Shown here: one piece after another, positions 59,701 through 61,066 of the stretch
Position numbering within the stretch: position 1 is the first letter of the stretch
Layout: the number at the start of each line of letters is the position of its first letter
Assembly: GCA_016490735.1 (NCBI GenBank)
Contig: JAEMWC010000037.1
Location: 192,501 to 256,500, forward strand
DNA length: 64,000 nucleotides
DNA from: Pachyseris speciosa
Taxonomy: Eukaryota > Cnidaria > Anthozoa > Scleractinia > Pachyseridae
Reading direction: 5' to 3'
Position numbers and translations under genes: made by a program
Notes under the pieces: generated by a model
Told to the model about the DNA's origin: nothing
Database searches by the model: none
What the model saw: the letters and a program-made list of their open reading frames with translations, nothing else

Positions 59701-60447
59701 AACAGAAAAGCCTGTCACTTTCGTTTAATAAGCAAAAGTCTCTTAATTGTTTATTAAACAAAAAGGGACATCTATTTTGTGTAATAAACAGAAAATACCT
59801 TTCTTTTTGTTAATTAAACAAAACTGATGATCAGACCTGTTTATTAAACAAAAGAAACGGGAAATTTGTTTAATAGACAATGAAATTTGAGTGTGGAAAC
59901 AATCTCAGCGTCCGGAAACAATCTGAACCCTGTTTGGTGTTAATGTACTTTTCACTGACCTGTGGAGTCTGTGGCATTTATAGGCAACTATAATGCATTT
60001 TACTCCCCCCACCTGTATGGTATGCTATTCAGTCACAGGGTACCCTTGGAATGATTTTCATTGCAAATGCTGTGTAAATCATCATTGCATTTGAGGAAGG
60101 TCTGGAGCAGTTATATATCATGGTGTACTGTAAGTTGTGTGTAAGTGTCCAAAGTCGTTTAGCTGTGGTTGTAGATATTTTTCTCTTAGTAAGATTTAAA
60201 ACATTGTAACTCAATGGTAGTAAGTACTGGCAGCCAAACTTAACTGTAAAGGTTTTGATTCCTGCAGGTACTTGCTCTTGAAAACAATGTCATGGAACTG
60301 CAAATGTTTTTGGATAGAGCACAGAGTGACCTGGTAGCAGCCAGAGAACAGCTCAGTGCCGTGGAAACAGAACATAAAGAATTAGCAAATGAATACATTG
60401 CTTTAAAAACAAGCCATATTCAGCTAACAGCAGACTATCAAAAGGAG
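2397..60447 (+). CDS. CCDC78-like protein: degenerate kinesin motor plus coiled coil, 8 exons, continues past window
   Basis: Exons 2397-2844, 9636-9820, 10924-11120, 27846-28017, 54624-54770, 56991-57122, 58087-58173 and 60268-60447 splice with GT/AG borders and matching phases into 516 open codons. Residues ~1-270 follow a kinesin motor: [10 protein letters not shown] at the start, P-loop GETGSGKS (~residues 75-82), [19 protein letters not shown], and [15 protein letters not shown]. The SSRSH switch-I motif is replaced by ETRSAVF, and the DLAGSE switch-II motif by ELPSAEK. Residues ~270-516 are predicted coiled coil, including [14 protein letters not shown] and [11 protein letters not shown], which I match from memory to the DUF4472 region of CCDC78, a centriole-amplification (deuterosome) protein of ciliated cells. 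The start was chosen because the motor begins immediately after it. The alternative is another divergent ciliary kinesin. Loss of switch residues suggests weak or absent ATPase activity (inference). Confidence 0.72.
3184..3385. repeat. GTAAGTGACCACCTC repeat-family fragment
   Basis: Several near-copies of the phrase TTGTAAGTGACCACCTCTC follow each other (for example GTTGAACCTCCAGTTTCGACC, CTCTTGTAAACGACCACCTC, TAAGTGACCACTTGACAG). The same phrases recur on either strand at 8331-8438, 17655-17700 and 23439-23990. This is a dispersed non-autonomous repeat, probably a DNA-transposon end; the family is unknown. Confidence 0.5.
4031..4476. repeat. Foldback MITE, TTAA-flanked (family A, copy 2)
   Basis: The ends TTAAAGTGCACCTAAACCC and GGTTTAGGTGCACTTTAA are inverted copies, and both lie on TTAA. 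The arms are ~200 bp and include TGACGTCA-containing segments. It is clearly the same family as 200-633 but diverged, so the two copies probably arose independently rather than by local duplication. Confidence 0.78.
5423..5625. repeat. Near-perfect foldback
   Basis: About 85-bp arms (GCATTTTCAGTCACTCAAGTAG... inverted as CTACTTGGGTGACTGAAAATGC) surround a 4-6-bp centre near 5527-5531. The outer flanks GACTATAGTGTATAGAG and CTATACACTGTAGTC extend the pairing. It is a small palindromic MITE or inverted duplication with no coding sequence. Confidence 0.75.
5700..6542. mobile_element. Possible solo LTR
   Basis: The segment begins TGTGGACTGTGTGTTATGG and ends CTGTTACCACA, giving the short TGTGG...CCACA termini expected of an LTR. 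Internally it has a TATA-like GAATATAAGG (~5910) and an AATAAATAAG polyadenylation-like signal (~6450), and no long ORF. No clear target-site duplication is visible and the edges are uncertain. It could be another kind of repeat. Confidence 0.35.
7446..7734. repeat. Foldback MITE with GCAGAGGCCTCTTTTCC arms
   Basis: The left arm TTCCCTGCAAGCAGAGGCC is inverted as GGCCTCTGCTAGCAGGGAA, and pairing continues through CTCTTTTCCTTGTATTC and AGAGAAAAGAGACC. The arms are ~65 bp and the unpaired middle ~160 bp. It is a non-autonomous DNA-transposon remnant. Confidence 0.7.
8331..8438. repeat. Short GACCACC repeat with inverted halves
   Basis: AACCTCTTGTAAGCAACGACC and GTGAGCGACCACC are followed by the inverse GGGTGGTCACTTACAGGAGG. 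It belongs to the same family as 3184-3385 and is a minimal inverted form. Confidence 0.45.
8582..8603. repeat. (TA)n microsatellite
   Basis: About eleven uninterrupted TA units. Confidence 0.9.
9213..9458 (+). mobile_element. tRNA-derived SINE
   Basis: The head has a pol III A box (TTGGCGCAGTGGTGAGAGC at 9222-9240) and B box (GGGTTCAATTCCC at 9265-9277), about 25 nt apart as in a tRNA. A non-tRNA body follows, with ATTTGATTTAATTTGATTTG runs, then a (TTA)n tail. This architecture is that of a 5'-complete tRNA-SINE inserted in intron 1. Confidence 0.8.
9459..9510. repeat. (ATT)n microsatellite, SINE tail
   Basis: About seventeen ATT units immediately follow the SINE body and are best read as its expanded 3' tail. 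Confidence 0.9.
9636..9820 (+). CDS. Exon 2 of kinesin-like gene
   Basis: Bounded by ctgtttcag and gtaaga. It finishes the phase-1 Asp codon and adds 61 codons ([16 protein letters not shown] ... [14 protein letters not shown]). It covers the switch-I region, in which the family NxxSSRSH motif is absent. Confidence 0.8.
9821..10923 (+). other. Intron 2
   Basis: It runs from gtaaga to ttattcag. I see no gene or recognisable repeat in it. Confidence 0.6.
10924..11120 (+). CDS. Exon 3 of kinesin-like gene
   Basis: Bounded by ttattcag and gtaagt; 65 codons plus GG. It encodes the degenerate switch-II segment ([12 protein letters not shown]) and the relatively conserved alpha-4 region [14 protein letters not shown]. 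Confidence 0.85.
11608..12026. mobile_element. Tc1/mariner-type MITE inserted in the Penelope inverted arm
   Basis: The termini CCGTAGATTGCATCTACCCG and CGGGTAGATGCAATCAACGG are inverted, with arms of ~85 bp running through AAAACATGTTTTCA and CGTTTCAGG. It is flanked by TA on both sides. The uninterrupted copy of the same Penelope sequence around 13584-13590 shows the pre-insertion site with a single TA, so the boundaries and the TA duplication are directly demonstrated. Length 419 bp. Confidence 0.88.
12029..12489 (-). pseudogene. Inverted copy of Penelope C-terminal coding region
   Basis: The minus strand encodes [19 protein letters not shown] through [14 protein letters not shown], a close match to the C-terminal third of the plus-strand Penelope ORF. 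It is cut at the point where the MITE enters. It has no RT domain of its own. Confidence 0.85.
12492..13838 (+). CDS. Penelope-like reverse transcriptase/GIY-YIG protein, N-terminally truncated
   Basis: 448 codons, open. The RT part shows [12 protein letters not shown] (block A), [17 protein letters not shown] (block B) and RRYVDDTF (catalytic YVDD), followed by LPFIGVELL. The C-terminus has [20 protein letters not shown] followed by HK and IYKHY, the GIY-YIG-like endonuclease signature of canonical Penelope elements. The natural N-terminus of the family is longer; here the ORF starts at the inversion junction, so the ATG is probably not the original start. Apart from that truncation I see no stops, suggesting a fairly recent insertion in intron 3 of the kinesin-like gene. 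Confidence 0.88.
   Translation: MAKWLDEKLKPLSCNQYTVTDTFEFVSEVQSLEINRGDIRVSGDVTSLFTNVPLDETTQILADKAFTDDWFNKTHELNLTRDQPIELLNAATKNQLFQFSGNLYEQTDGVAMGSPLGPLLANVFMCSIEDKLAQDDKLPSYCRRYVDDTFTIMPDIASAEIFLDTLNHCHPSAKFTMEVERDASLPFIGVELLNLAPRIKTKVYVKPTNTGLLLHYQSHVDNRYKRSLITTMLDRAYRISSDWLYFSQEYDWLEIVFLKLKYLRHLVNLAVKQFVDSKVADQRQIPSTNTTTAPIQVVIPFKDQVSANVVKKRLTTLSSKIKTTIKPVFISRKLNKDLKFREVKPAIVNQQCLVYKFQCNLCDAGYVGYTCSHLHERVDGHKQKSSSIYKHYFSEHNSNVPSFLLEQFHVLTRGSNKFYCLIKGMLFMRKLKPSLNVQTDSICAKIFT
14098..14190. repeat. CCAATCAGAAG-rich repeat, inverted partner at ~27095-27190
   Basis: AATTGTCAACCAATCAGAAG and CAGCCAATCAGAAGGCAGAA recur in inverse orientation near 27095-27190 (TTCTGATTGGCTGAGCC, TTCTGATTGGTTGACAATT). 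It is a dispersed repeat of unknown class. Confidence 0.5.
14251..14323 (-). tRNA. tRNA-Arg(ACG)-like sequence, probably pseudogene or SINE head
   Basis: Read on the minus strand it is 73 nt. It has a D arm (TGGCCCAAAGGATAAGGCA), a perfect five-pair anticodon stem CTGA-CTACGGA-TCAG giving anticodon ACG, and a T arm with TTTGAATCC in place of TTCGAATCC. The acceptor stem pairs GACC/GGTC, but two inner pairs are mismatched and the T-loop C is changed. The layout is that of tRNA-Arg, but the mismatches argue against a functional gene. Confidence 0.5.
14346..15336. mobile_element. TTAA-flanked CCC-ended repeat (family B, copy 1)
   Basis: It begins TTAACCCATTGGCACCTGTGC and ends TAGTCAAAGGGTTAA: a TTAA target site with CCC/GGG termini, the hallmark of piggyBac-type elements. 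Length 991 bp, without a transposase ORF. A second copy is at 31310-32785 and a related half-element starts at 27253. Confidence 0.7.
15420..15868 (+). other. Decayed coding-like stretch, unknown
   Basis: The plus strand contains [19 protein letters not shown] and nearby acidic stretches split by stops. It looks like degraded coding sequence interrupted by the MITE at 15869. The text appears to resume after the MITE ([15 protein letters not shown] near 16378). I do not recognise the family. Confidence 0.25.
15869..16364. mobile_element. hAT-like MITE with CTAGCC internal repeats
   Basis: The termini CAGAGCTCGAGACTAAAAT and ATTAGTCTCGAGCCCTG are inverted, a CAG...CTG form typical of hAT elements. 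Multiple subterminal CACTAGCCA / TGGCTAGTG motifs occur at both ends, as expected of transposase-binding repeats. The flanks share AACAT. No coding capacity. Confidence 0.65.
16365..17650 (+). other. Unrecognised decayed coding-like region
   Basis: It has overlapping medium ORFs in several frames (plus 16436-16894, plus 17218-17613, plus 17474-17689) but none is convincing as an intact gene. Composition is more GC-rich than the surroundings, resembling the relic at 24.0-26.2 kb. I infer an old, frame-broken mobile element; no domain can be named. Confidence 0.25.
18302..18532 (+). CDS. Small ORF in the TIR element, unknown
   Basis: 76 codons beginning [19 protein letters not shown], with an acidic helix ([11 protein letters not shown]) and an Asn/Thr-rich linker. 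A second frame just downstream carries [13 protein letters not shown], so the original protein was probably longer and is now frame-broken. Function not recognised; probably a companion of the 196-aa ORF on the opposite strand. Confidence 0.3.
   Translation: MFEMVALEETTCGGGLLAQCISLLEEVKEIIEGRSNTTTNTTMNGNETSVRRHASETEVSQLDPGRATCSKNNSKF
18934..19524 (-). CDS. 196-aa ORF of the TIR element, unknown
   Basis: It is the only substantial ORF in the element at 17923-19866. It has a Cys-containing N-terminal half, then [18 protein letters not shown], which resembles a helix-turn-helix lead-in, and a strongly basic C-terminal helix ([19 protein letters not shown]). No DDE catalytic triad is visible at this length, so it may be a DNA-binding or accessory remnant rather than a complete transposase. 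The start is the first ATG after the right-hand TIR. I do not recognise it. Confidence 0.45.
   Translation of the reverse strand: MKVYSDPNMASDENVFRRSILYVVGDVLQDPQASTTEELCFTWTGYSICRFVGYDRRPDQVCAHSCSSSARTADEVLSGQRCRPRYRITEEQLQFLIDRQVTLQEKEKGTCPETLRYNARVHIAPDDEFKREITMIRKNAEQKCVDALIEFHYRRVERNKIKLTRIKQLESRNNDVKQPRDKAHSMVSGPNVDRTC
19910..20381. mobile_element. TTAA-flanked foldback MITE (family C)
   Basis: TTAAAGTGCCTATGAAGCG at the left and CGCTTCATAGGCACTTTAA at the right are exact inverses on TTAA sites. The arms continue ~150 bp (AAATTTGAGGTGCTTGTGAT against ATCAAGAACACCTCAAATTT). The AGTGC start is shared with family A. Confidence 0.8.
21020..21374 (+). pseudogene. THAP-domain exon relic, plus copy
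   Basis: The plus strand reads [20 protein letters not shown] and then [12 protein letters not shown], which fits the first half of a THAP zinc-finger domain (paired Cys, FFSFP, W..AI.RDEG). The downstream Cys/His pair is not convincingly present. THAP domains occur in P-element-type transposases and host factors. This copy forms the left arm of an inverted repeat whose right arm is 23030-23350. Confidence 0.55.
21372..22014. mobile_element. Palindrome-rich MITE built from GATTTTTAACGC units
   Basis: The ends AAGGTGATGTTACACGAGTC and GCTAGTGTAACATCACCTT are inverted. Internally the phrases CGATTTTTAACGC, AACATTGTTGCG and CTCGTGTAACATG recur many times in both orientations, with a second palindrome centred near 21745 (GTGTAACATAACAC). 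Both outer flanks contain TTAA. No coding potential. Confidence 0.75.
22115..22395 (+). mobile_element. tRNA-derived SINE (second family)
   Basis: The head has an A-box-like TTAGCTCAGTGGTAGAGC and B box GGGTTCTAACCC (22168-22179), about 72 nt overall like a tRNA, but with an unpaired anticodon arm. The body contains TCTGTGGGACGTAAAAGAACC, a phrase I know as a conserved SINE body motif in several invertebrates. The 3' end is uncertain. Confidence 0.65.
23030..23350 (-). pseudogene. THAP-domain exon relic, minus copy
   Basis: The minus strand reads [20 protein letters not shown] and [11 protein letters not shown], homologous to 21020-21374 but inverted. The flanks also match (CCGCCATCTTGGATTGT against ACAATCCAAGATGGTGG). 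It stops shortly after RDEG. Confidence 0.55.
23439..23990. repeat. GGTGGTCACTTAC repeat-family element
   Basis: It opens with GTCAGTTAAGGGAGGTGGTCACTTAC and closes with ACTGGAGGTGGTTGC and GAATTGGTCACT. It is the inverse orientation of the GACCACCTC family at 3184-3385. AT-rich interior, no gene. Confidence 0.45.
24000..25740 (+). pseudogene. Decayed Polinton-like coding region
   Basis: Successive plus-strand ORFs (24298-24585, 24633-24848, 24949-25143, 25183-25407) are more GC-rich than neighbouring introns, and frames change every few hundred bases. The segment near 25505-25590 reads [16 protein letters not shown], resembling the beta-rich C-termini of Polinton structural proteins. It directly precedes an adenain-like protease trace. 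I infer a second, much older Polinton relic, but only the protease supports this, and individual genes cannot be named. Confidence 0.35.
25779..26008 (+). pseudogene. Adenain-like cysteine protease fragment
   Basis: The plus strand encodes [17 protein letters not shown], then [22 protein letters not shown], and after a frame change [13 protein letters not shown]. The order hydrophobic strand, D-x-E/P-G..W/H, then FDSY matches the His and Asp/Asn region of adenovirus-type (C5) proteases encoded by Polintons. The C-terminal Cys helix is not found. Clearly non-functional. Confidence 0.5.
26282..26645. repeat. 184-bp tandem duplication
   Basis: CAACAGTGTGTATTAAAG begins at 26282 and again at 26466. 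The two units match through GGGGTGTTCTCTGG, CACCTATATAGA, GCACCCCTCC and CAAACAGTGTAC. Confidence 0.85.
26800..26850 (+). other. tRNA-like fragment lacking anticodon arm
   Basis: GGGCCTTAGCTCAGCCAGAGAGC resembles a tRNA D arm and GGTTCAAGTCC a B box, but only ~10 nt separate them. It could be a deleted SINE head. Confidence 0.3.
27253..27520. mobile_element. TTAACCCTTTGACTCC half-element (family B relative)
   Basis: It begins CTTAACCCTTTGACTCCTAC with ACCGGCCAAAACCGGCC next, close to the start of family B (TTAACCCATTGGCACC...CCGGCCAAAACCGGCC at 31310). The right end is not identified. Confidence 0.5.
27846..28017 (+). CDS. Exon 4 of kinesin-like gene
   Basis: Bounded by ctgttttag and gtacat. 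It completes Gly (GG+A) and adds 57 codons starting [15 protein letters not shown], the conserved alpha-5/loop region closing the kinesin motor core, then [13 protein letters not shown]. Confidence 0.88.
28300..28765. repeat. Degenerate direct repeat, two ~150-bp units
   Basis: GGAGAAGGTGGAGAAAGTAGAC and GAGCAATTTTGACATAAATG near 28317-28400 recur as GGAGAAGGTGGGGAAATTAGAC and AAGCAATTTTGACATAATTG near 28640-28725, both followed by ACCTGATAGTTT. Confidence 0.55.
29370..29409. repeat. ATT/AT-rich microsatellite
   Basis: Imperfect ATTAT repeats. Confidence 0.75.
31310..32785. mobile_element. TTAA-flanked CCC-ended repeat (family B, copy 2) with internal duplication
   Basis: It starts TTAACCCATTGGCACCCGTG and ends AGTCAATGGGTTAA, homologous end to end with 14346-15336. 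It is 1476 bp because the part from TTTAAATTTGGATATCC (~31440) to about 31850 is repeated at 31860-32290. Three tandem copies of TTTGGATATCCAATAAA mark the junction. Confidence 0.75.
33915..34227. mobile_element. Short MITE
   Basis: GTTGTTTACCATTTACAT at the left end and ATGTGGTAAACAAC at the right end are inverted. The flanks share GATG within one base. 313 bp, non-coding. Confidence 0.5.
34541..34838 (+). repeat. Polinton left terminal inverted repeat
   Basis: It pairs with 52012-52310. The outer 204 bp (34541-34744) are themselves a palindrome, from AGTAGTATAGGG to CACCCTATACTACT, with inner arms around AACAAGCCTTCGTTT / AAACAAAGGCTTTTT. The inner ~95 bp (through GGGCACCCCTTTTAGAGATT) are ordinary TIR. 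Confidence 0.88.
35030..39642 (+). pseudogene. Polinton DNA polymerase B (protein-primed), frameshifted and split by a LINE
   Basis: Begins [10 protein letters not shown] about 20 bp after a TATA-like ATAAATATA. Recognisable segments in order: [15 protein letters not shown] before the nested [28 protein letters not shown] and [13 protein letters not shown] after it; exonuclease-like [13 protein letters not shown] and [13 protein letters not shown]; motif [10 protein letters not shown]; motif [11 protein letters not shown]; motif [10 protein letters not shown]; and the C-terminal [17 protein letters not shown]. The catalytic Asp residues remain, but there are many frame changes between 37620 and 38950, an in-frame TAG at 39544 and the LINE at about 35497-36731. 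It would replicate the element by protein priming if intact; here it is dead. It converges on the integrase, overlapping its end by a few bases. Confidence 0.9.
35497..36731 (-). mobile_element. 5'-truncated LINE (L1/Tx1-like) inserted in PolB
   Basis: Minus-strand frames encode the post-RT C-terminus of an L1/Tx1-type ORF2: [36 protein letters not shown], then [43 protein letters not shown] with its Cys/His cluster, and [11 protein letters not shown]. Three frames are used, so it is decayed. An A-rich tail on the minus strand lies at about 35496-35522. The flanks TTTGTTAAGAT (35486-35496) and TTCGTCAAGAT (36732-36742) look like a diverged target duplication. RT and endonuclease are missing. 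Confidence 0.8.
39639..40691 (-). pseudogene. Polinton integrase (rve family), frameshifted
   Basis: Three overlapping minus-strand frames (40691-40323, 40372-40004, 40094-39639) together cover an integrase. The N-terminal basic region is followed by [52 protein letters not shown] and a C-terminal chromo-like tail ending at 39639. In the family, the first catalytic Asp lies in QAD; here the codon is AAC (Asn). The second Asp (VDPG) and the Glu (VERF) are kept. A TATAAAA lies at 40698, 7 bp upstream of the ATG, between this gene and the divergent plus-strand ORF. Inactive on both frame and active-site grounds. Confidence 0.88.
40717..41187 (+). CDS. Polinton accessory ORF, unknown
   Basis: The open frame has no ATG at its left end (it opens with TTG), so the true start may be lost or shifted. 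It encodes [13 protein letters not shown], a Pro-rich stretch coded by a poly-C run (~40870), [18 protein letters not shown], and a Trp/Phe-rich segment ([29 protein letters not shown]) ending in a basic tail. It lies divergent from the integrase. I do not recognise it; position and similar codon usage suggest a genuine Polinton gene. Confidence 0.45.
   Translation: MHPQGCAVGNQWLEDIEKFELVCHSCQKVEELGTPTKTREEVGWPANPVLPPPPTFAKFSINRIFNVTNTILDGGCELCDPSWWKFLGSLICDFREFLNPRSVNFVWFLYDYFQAVPEEAWPRKKEILVHLFPAVKKYTQQHVAGRKKGSTNGGGT
41211..41596 (-). pseudogene. Small Polinton ORF, unknown, frameshifted
   Basis: It begins [20 protein letters not shown] at 41596, then changes frame at about 41520 and again at an eight-base A run near 41350. 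It ends with a helical segment ([20 protein letters not shown]) and a stop at 41211. No known domain. It lies at the end of the minus-strand block after the fibre gene, so it may be a small virion or morphogenesis protein (inference). Confidence 0.4.
41597..42012 (-). pseudogene. Small Polinton membrane-type ORF, unknown
   Basis: It starts [20 protein letters not shown] at 42012, shifts frame near 41870, and continues with a hydrophobic segment ([17 protein letters not shown]) and then a polar C-terminus. One probable transmembrane helix is visible. It sits between the fibre gene and the small ORF starting at 41596. No family recognised. Confidence 0.4.
42036..43980 (-). pseudogene. Collagen-like fibre protein of the Polinton, with tandem-duplicated head
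   Basis: It starts [14 protein letters not shown] and is followed by ~60 Gly-X-Y triplets in two frames ([16 protein letters not shown] at ~43900; [16 protein letters not shown] at ~43690). A tail-fibre-like linker ([20 protein letters not shown]) is followed by a beta-rich domain ([44 protein letters not shown]). That domain is present twice in tandem (43475-42862 and 42855-42281), plus a short MN-rich tail. Frame changes interrupt the collagen part and the second copy. By analogy with collagen-like fibres of virophages, it is probably a capsid spike; that role is inference. Confidence 0.7.
44032..44655 (-). pseudogene. Polinton genome-packaging ATPase (FtsK/HerA type)
   Basis: It starts [16 protein letters not shown]. 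Walker A is GPSNSGKTN (~residues 40-48), Walker B IVVFDDLV (~residues 115-122), followed by [20 protein letters not shown] and [13 protein letters not shown], as in A32/FtsK-HerA packaging ATPases of Polintons and adintoviruses. About 180 residues are intact. The C-terminal part changes frame near 44100, and the continuing frame runs into the start of the fibre gene. It would translocate DNA into the capsid. Nearly complete but probably broken at the end. Confidence 0.88.
44665..45566 (+). pseudogene. Polinton adaptor-like ORF, frameshifted
   Basis: It begins [20 protein letters not shown], divergent from the ATPase. It is read in three successive frames: a basic helical start, an acidic Pro-rich stretch ([16 protein letters not shown]), then [16 protein letters not shown] and a C-terminal helix ([16 protein letters not shown]) ending QRHYIA at 45566. 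The frame changes lie near 44875 and 45160. The helix plus disordered acidic/Pro layout is common to Polinton capsid-associated proteins, but I cannot give a function. Confidence 0.5.
45563..46337 (+). pseudogene. Polinton minor capsid (penton-like) protein, frameshifted
   Basis: Starts [20 protein letters not shown] overlapping the end of the previous gene by four bases. Key segments are [57 protein letters not shown] and the C-terminal [18 protein letters not shown] recognise this pattern as the conserved protein next to the major capsid gene in cnidarian Polintons, interpreted as the single-jelly-roll minor capsid. Stops and shifts occur near 45740, 45800, 45870, 46110 and 46265. Confidence 0.72.
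46373..46711 (+). CDS. Basic Lys/Ala-rich Polinton protein
   Basis: 112 codons, intact, starting [20 protein letters not shown]. An N-terminal [19 protein letters not shown] is followed by a long Ala/Lys/Glu helix ([20 protein letters not shown]) and a short C-terminus. It fits the small basic, probably amphipathic or DNA-binding virion proteins that follow the minor capsid gene in Polintons. It lies 35 bp after the minor capsid and just before the major capsid. One of the few unbroken genes in the element. Confidence 0.6.
   Translation: MNSPSEGTKFFDERTGCYRYKHKGSGVVRDTLMAIGKVFKKKATEATKKTTKIAAEKASQKLDEVVAEKGSKKIQQILRKHCPAAQPIRKMPASSRESDAMMKLSHILANQL
46738..47970 (+). pseudogene. Polinton major capsid protein (double jelly-roll), frameshifted
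   Basis: Recognisable segments in order are [69 protein letters not shown], then [91 protein letters not shown] and [15 protein letters not shown]. The order and length (~410 codons) match the Polinton major capsid protein. Frame changes occur near 46805 and 47180, and in-frame stops near 47255, 47382 and 47510. Confidence 0.85.
48006..48690 (+). pseudogene. Polinton amphipathic/adaptor protein fused upstream of the protease
   Basis: It begins [20 protein letters not shown] at 48006. Next come [37 protein letters not shown], and after a frame change [17 protein letters not shown] and a hydrophobic [18 protein letters not shown]. Repeated K..Q/T.I.KA basic motifs alternating with glycine-rich hydrophobic helices are typical of the Polinton protein encoded directly ahead of adenain, suggestive of a membrane-active minor virion protein. 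At least four frame breaks. Confidence 0.55.
48690..49133 (+). pseudogene. Polinton adenain-like cysteine protease
   Basis: [19 protein letters not shown] leads into GIFSRKEAK and [19 protein letters not shown] (His of GTHW), then [12 protein letters not shown] (Asp of YFDSF). [19 protein letters not shown] carries the catalytic Cys in CGY, and the end is [10 protein letters not shown]. This is the C5/adenain order His-Asp-Cys with all three residues visible. Frame changes near 48800 and 48915 break it. In Polintons this enzyme matures capsid proteins. Confidence 0.85.
49138..49913 (+). pseudogene. Polinton ORF between protease and PLA2, unknown
   Basis: A short start (MELYS then a stop, [17 protein letters not shown]) with [12 protein letters not shown] is followed in another frame by [59 protein letters not shown] and [20 protein letters not shown] final frame reads [17 protein letters not shown] and ends at 49913. 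A CxxC motif, hydrophobic helices and a basic segment are visible. It may be two fused or adjacent genes. No family can be named. Confidence 0.4.
49931..50394 (+). pseudogene. Phospholipase A2-like Polinton protein
   Basis: It starts [18 protein letters not shown] and shows [11 protein letters not shown], a Gly-rich YxGP(Y/G)N loop, then the AMQHDADY histidine-aspartate motif. This pairing is seen in secreted and parvovirus-capsid PLA2 domains. Family members then show [16 protein letters not shown], visible here in another frame after in-frame stops at 50159 and 50188. Expected length is ~150 residues. The enzymatic assignment rests on these two motifs; a capsid-borne membrane-penetration role is inference from parvoviruses. 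Confidence 0.65.
50594..51278 (-). CDS. Polinton accessory protein with LPPELREK repeats, unknown
   Basis: The open part (51278-50727, 183 codons) starts [19 protein letters not shown]. It has [40 protein letters not shown], a Cys-rich segment ([15 protein letters not shown]), and a basic tail ([20 protein letters not shown]). A second LPPELRE copy follows in the 3' flank at ~50690. The LPPELR phrase is reminiscent of the first helix of F-box-like domains, but nothing else supports that. Unrecognised family. Confidence 0.45.
51279..51750 (-). pseudogene. Further LPPE-repeat accessory ORFs, decayed
   Basis: The minus strand contains another [15 protein letters not shown] copy at ~51385-51345 and [19 protein letters not shown] at ~51515-51450. 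The last lies in an ORF (51645-51439) with an ankyrin-like [12 protein letters not shown] phrase. These look like degraded paralogues of the ORF at 50727-51278, adjacent to the right TIR. Confidence 0.4.
52012..52310 (-). repeat. Polinton right terminal inverted repeat
   Basis: Inverse of 34541-34838. Its outer 206 bp (52105-52310) are palindromic, from AGTAGTATAGGATGTATTGA to TCAATACAGTCCCTATACTACT. Confidence 0.88.
52325..52347 (+). ncRNA. Hammerhead-like core motif (Penelope-type), uncertain
   Basis: CTGAAGA, then a possible 3-bp stem AGG-GCCAAG-CCT, then GAAA: the CUGANGA-stem II-GAAA core order of hammerhead ribozymes, which are known in Penelope-like elements. Stems I and III cannot be drawn convincingly. 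It begins 15 bp outside the Polinton. Confidence 0.25.
52431..52571. repeat. Two tandem ~50-bp units
   Basis: CCTCACTAAACGCTTTATTT...AACATTGAAATGGATGGG is repeated 90 bp later as CCTCACTAAAACACTTTATTT...AACATTGAAATGGATGGG. Confidence 0.8.
53440..54356 (+). other. Intron segment with decayed coding-like sequence and a ~80-bp direct repeat
   Basis: ATGCCTCCTCGTCAAGCC opens a short frame ([15 protein letters not shown]), and [14 protein letters not shown] appears in another. This resembles the N-terminus of cnidarian tyrosine-recombinase retroelement proteins only vaguely. The phrase GCGTGCACGCC ... GGGTGCTGC at 53765-53843 recurs at 54273-54356. Confidence 0.25.
54624..54770 (+). CDS. Exon 5 of kinesin-like gene
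   Basis: Bounded by aaccatcag and gtaatc; 49 codons, phase 0 at both ends. It encodes the post-motor neck and first coiled coil ([29 protein letters not shown]). Confidence 0.8.
54940..54969. repeat. Poly-T then poly-G homopolymer
   Basis: Twelve or more T followed by about seventeen G; prone to sequencing and assembly error. Confidence 0.85.
55135..55905. mobile_element. Penelope-like fragment with inverted ends
   Basis: The centre reads on the plus strand [16 protein letters not shown] with HTSENIYRI after it, the GIY-YIG-like end of a Penelope protein. The flanks are inverted copies: TATGAGACAATGATTTTGAA (55145) against TTCAAAATTGTTGTCTCATA (~55875), with GCAGAAGTTTCTG hairpins in each. 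A CTGAAGA core is present on the minus strand at 55204-55198. No RT domain remains. Confidence 0.65.
56991..57122 (+). CDS. Exon 6 of kinesin-like gene
   Basis: Bounded by aatctacag and gtgagg; 44 codons, phase 0. Pure coiled coil ([20 protein letters not shown]). Two nearby AGs (ttccag, ttacag) offer in-frame alternative acceptors. Confidence 0.85.
57123..58086 (+). other. Intron 6
   Basis: A short ATGTAG run near 57560; otherwise nothing recognised. Confidence 0.6.
58087..58173 (+). CDS. Exon 7 of kinesin-like gene
   Basis: Bounded by catgtag and gtacag; 29 codons, phase 0. [18 protein letters not shown] is the segment I match to the CCDC78/DUF4472 signature. Confidence 0.85.
58380..59932. 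mobile_element. 1.55-kb hAT-like foldback with GTTTATTAAACAAA motifs
   Basis: CAGGGTTCAGATTGTTTCCG at the left end and CGGAAACAATCTGAACCCTG at the right end are exact inverses. Arms of ~300 bp carry many TTTGTTTATTAAACAAA-type palindromes. TGGTGGTA (58371-58378) and TGGTGTTA (59935-59942) fit an 8-bp target duplication with one change, typical of hAT. Inside, a ~200-bp direct repeat (AACACCGAGCGAAGAG at ~58855, AACACCGAGCGATGAG at ~59443) lies between the arms. No transposase. Confidence 0.72.
60268..60447 (+). CDS. Exon 8 of kinesin-like gene
   Basis: Bounded by tcctgcag and gtaaag; 60 codons, phase 0. [20 protein letters not shown] continues the conserved coiled coil; DYQKE ends the exon in frame, so coding continues beyond the window. 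Confidence 0.87.
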
Positions 60448-60824
60448 GTAAAGATAACTGACTCTTGTCTTCCGGGAAAGAAGTACCAGTAATTATCCAG
60501 CTTCTTACATTCTGATTGGCTTAAATCAGGTGCTGTGTATGGAACTTGTCACAACTTGATGACCATATCAACAAAACTTTGATTATCATGGACTCCACCA
60601 TACAGAAGCCAAGTAATTTGCTGTGGATCTCTCTGATAGCAAGAAAGAAGCAAGAAATTACTAAATTTGTTAATAATTCATCAATGTTCCCCCAGTTGTT
60701 GTTTTTTAATCATTCACCTAGTTTTTACTGAGCTGAATGCTCTGGGTTTCAAACAGTTTACAGTGTAGGTAGTTTACTCAGCTTTTACCCCCACCAACAA
60801 TCTGCACATACAGTATTGTGCAAA

Positions 60825-61066
60825 AGTAATGCAAATGAAATTCGACGAATTTCGAGAATATTCGACGATAATTAGCGAAATTTCGTTTGGAGCGATTTTT
60901 GGACGATATTTCGGGAGTCCTATTGTTTGAGCGACAACGATATTTCGCGGCACTCCGCGATAATTCGAGCGAAATTTCGCGGCACTCCCCAATAGTTCGA
61001 GCAAAATTTCGTGGCACTTAGCGATATTTCGAGCGAATTTTCGTTTGTATCCAGTGACTTTTCGCT
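60825..61066. repeat. CGAAATTTCG-rich array (left)
   Basis: GCGAAATTTCG, CGATATTTCG and GAGCGAATTTTCG recur about every 15-40 bp with GGCACTCCGCG spacers. It lies 1.2 kb from a similar array at 62236-62410. Confidence 0.6.
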
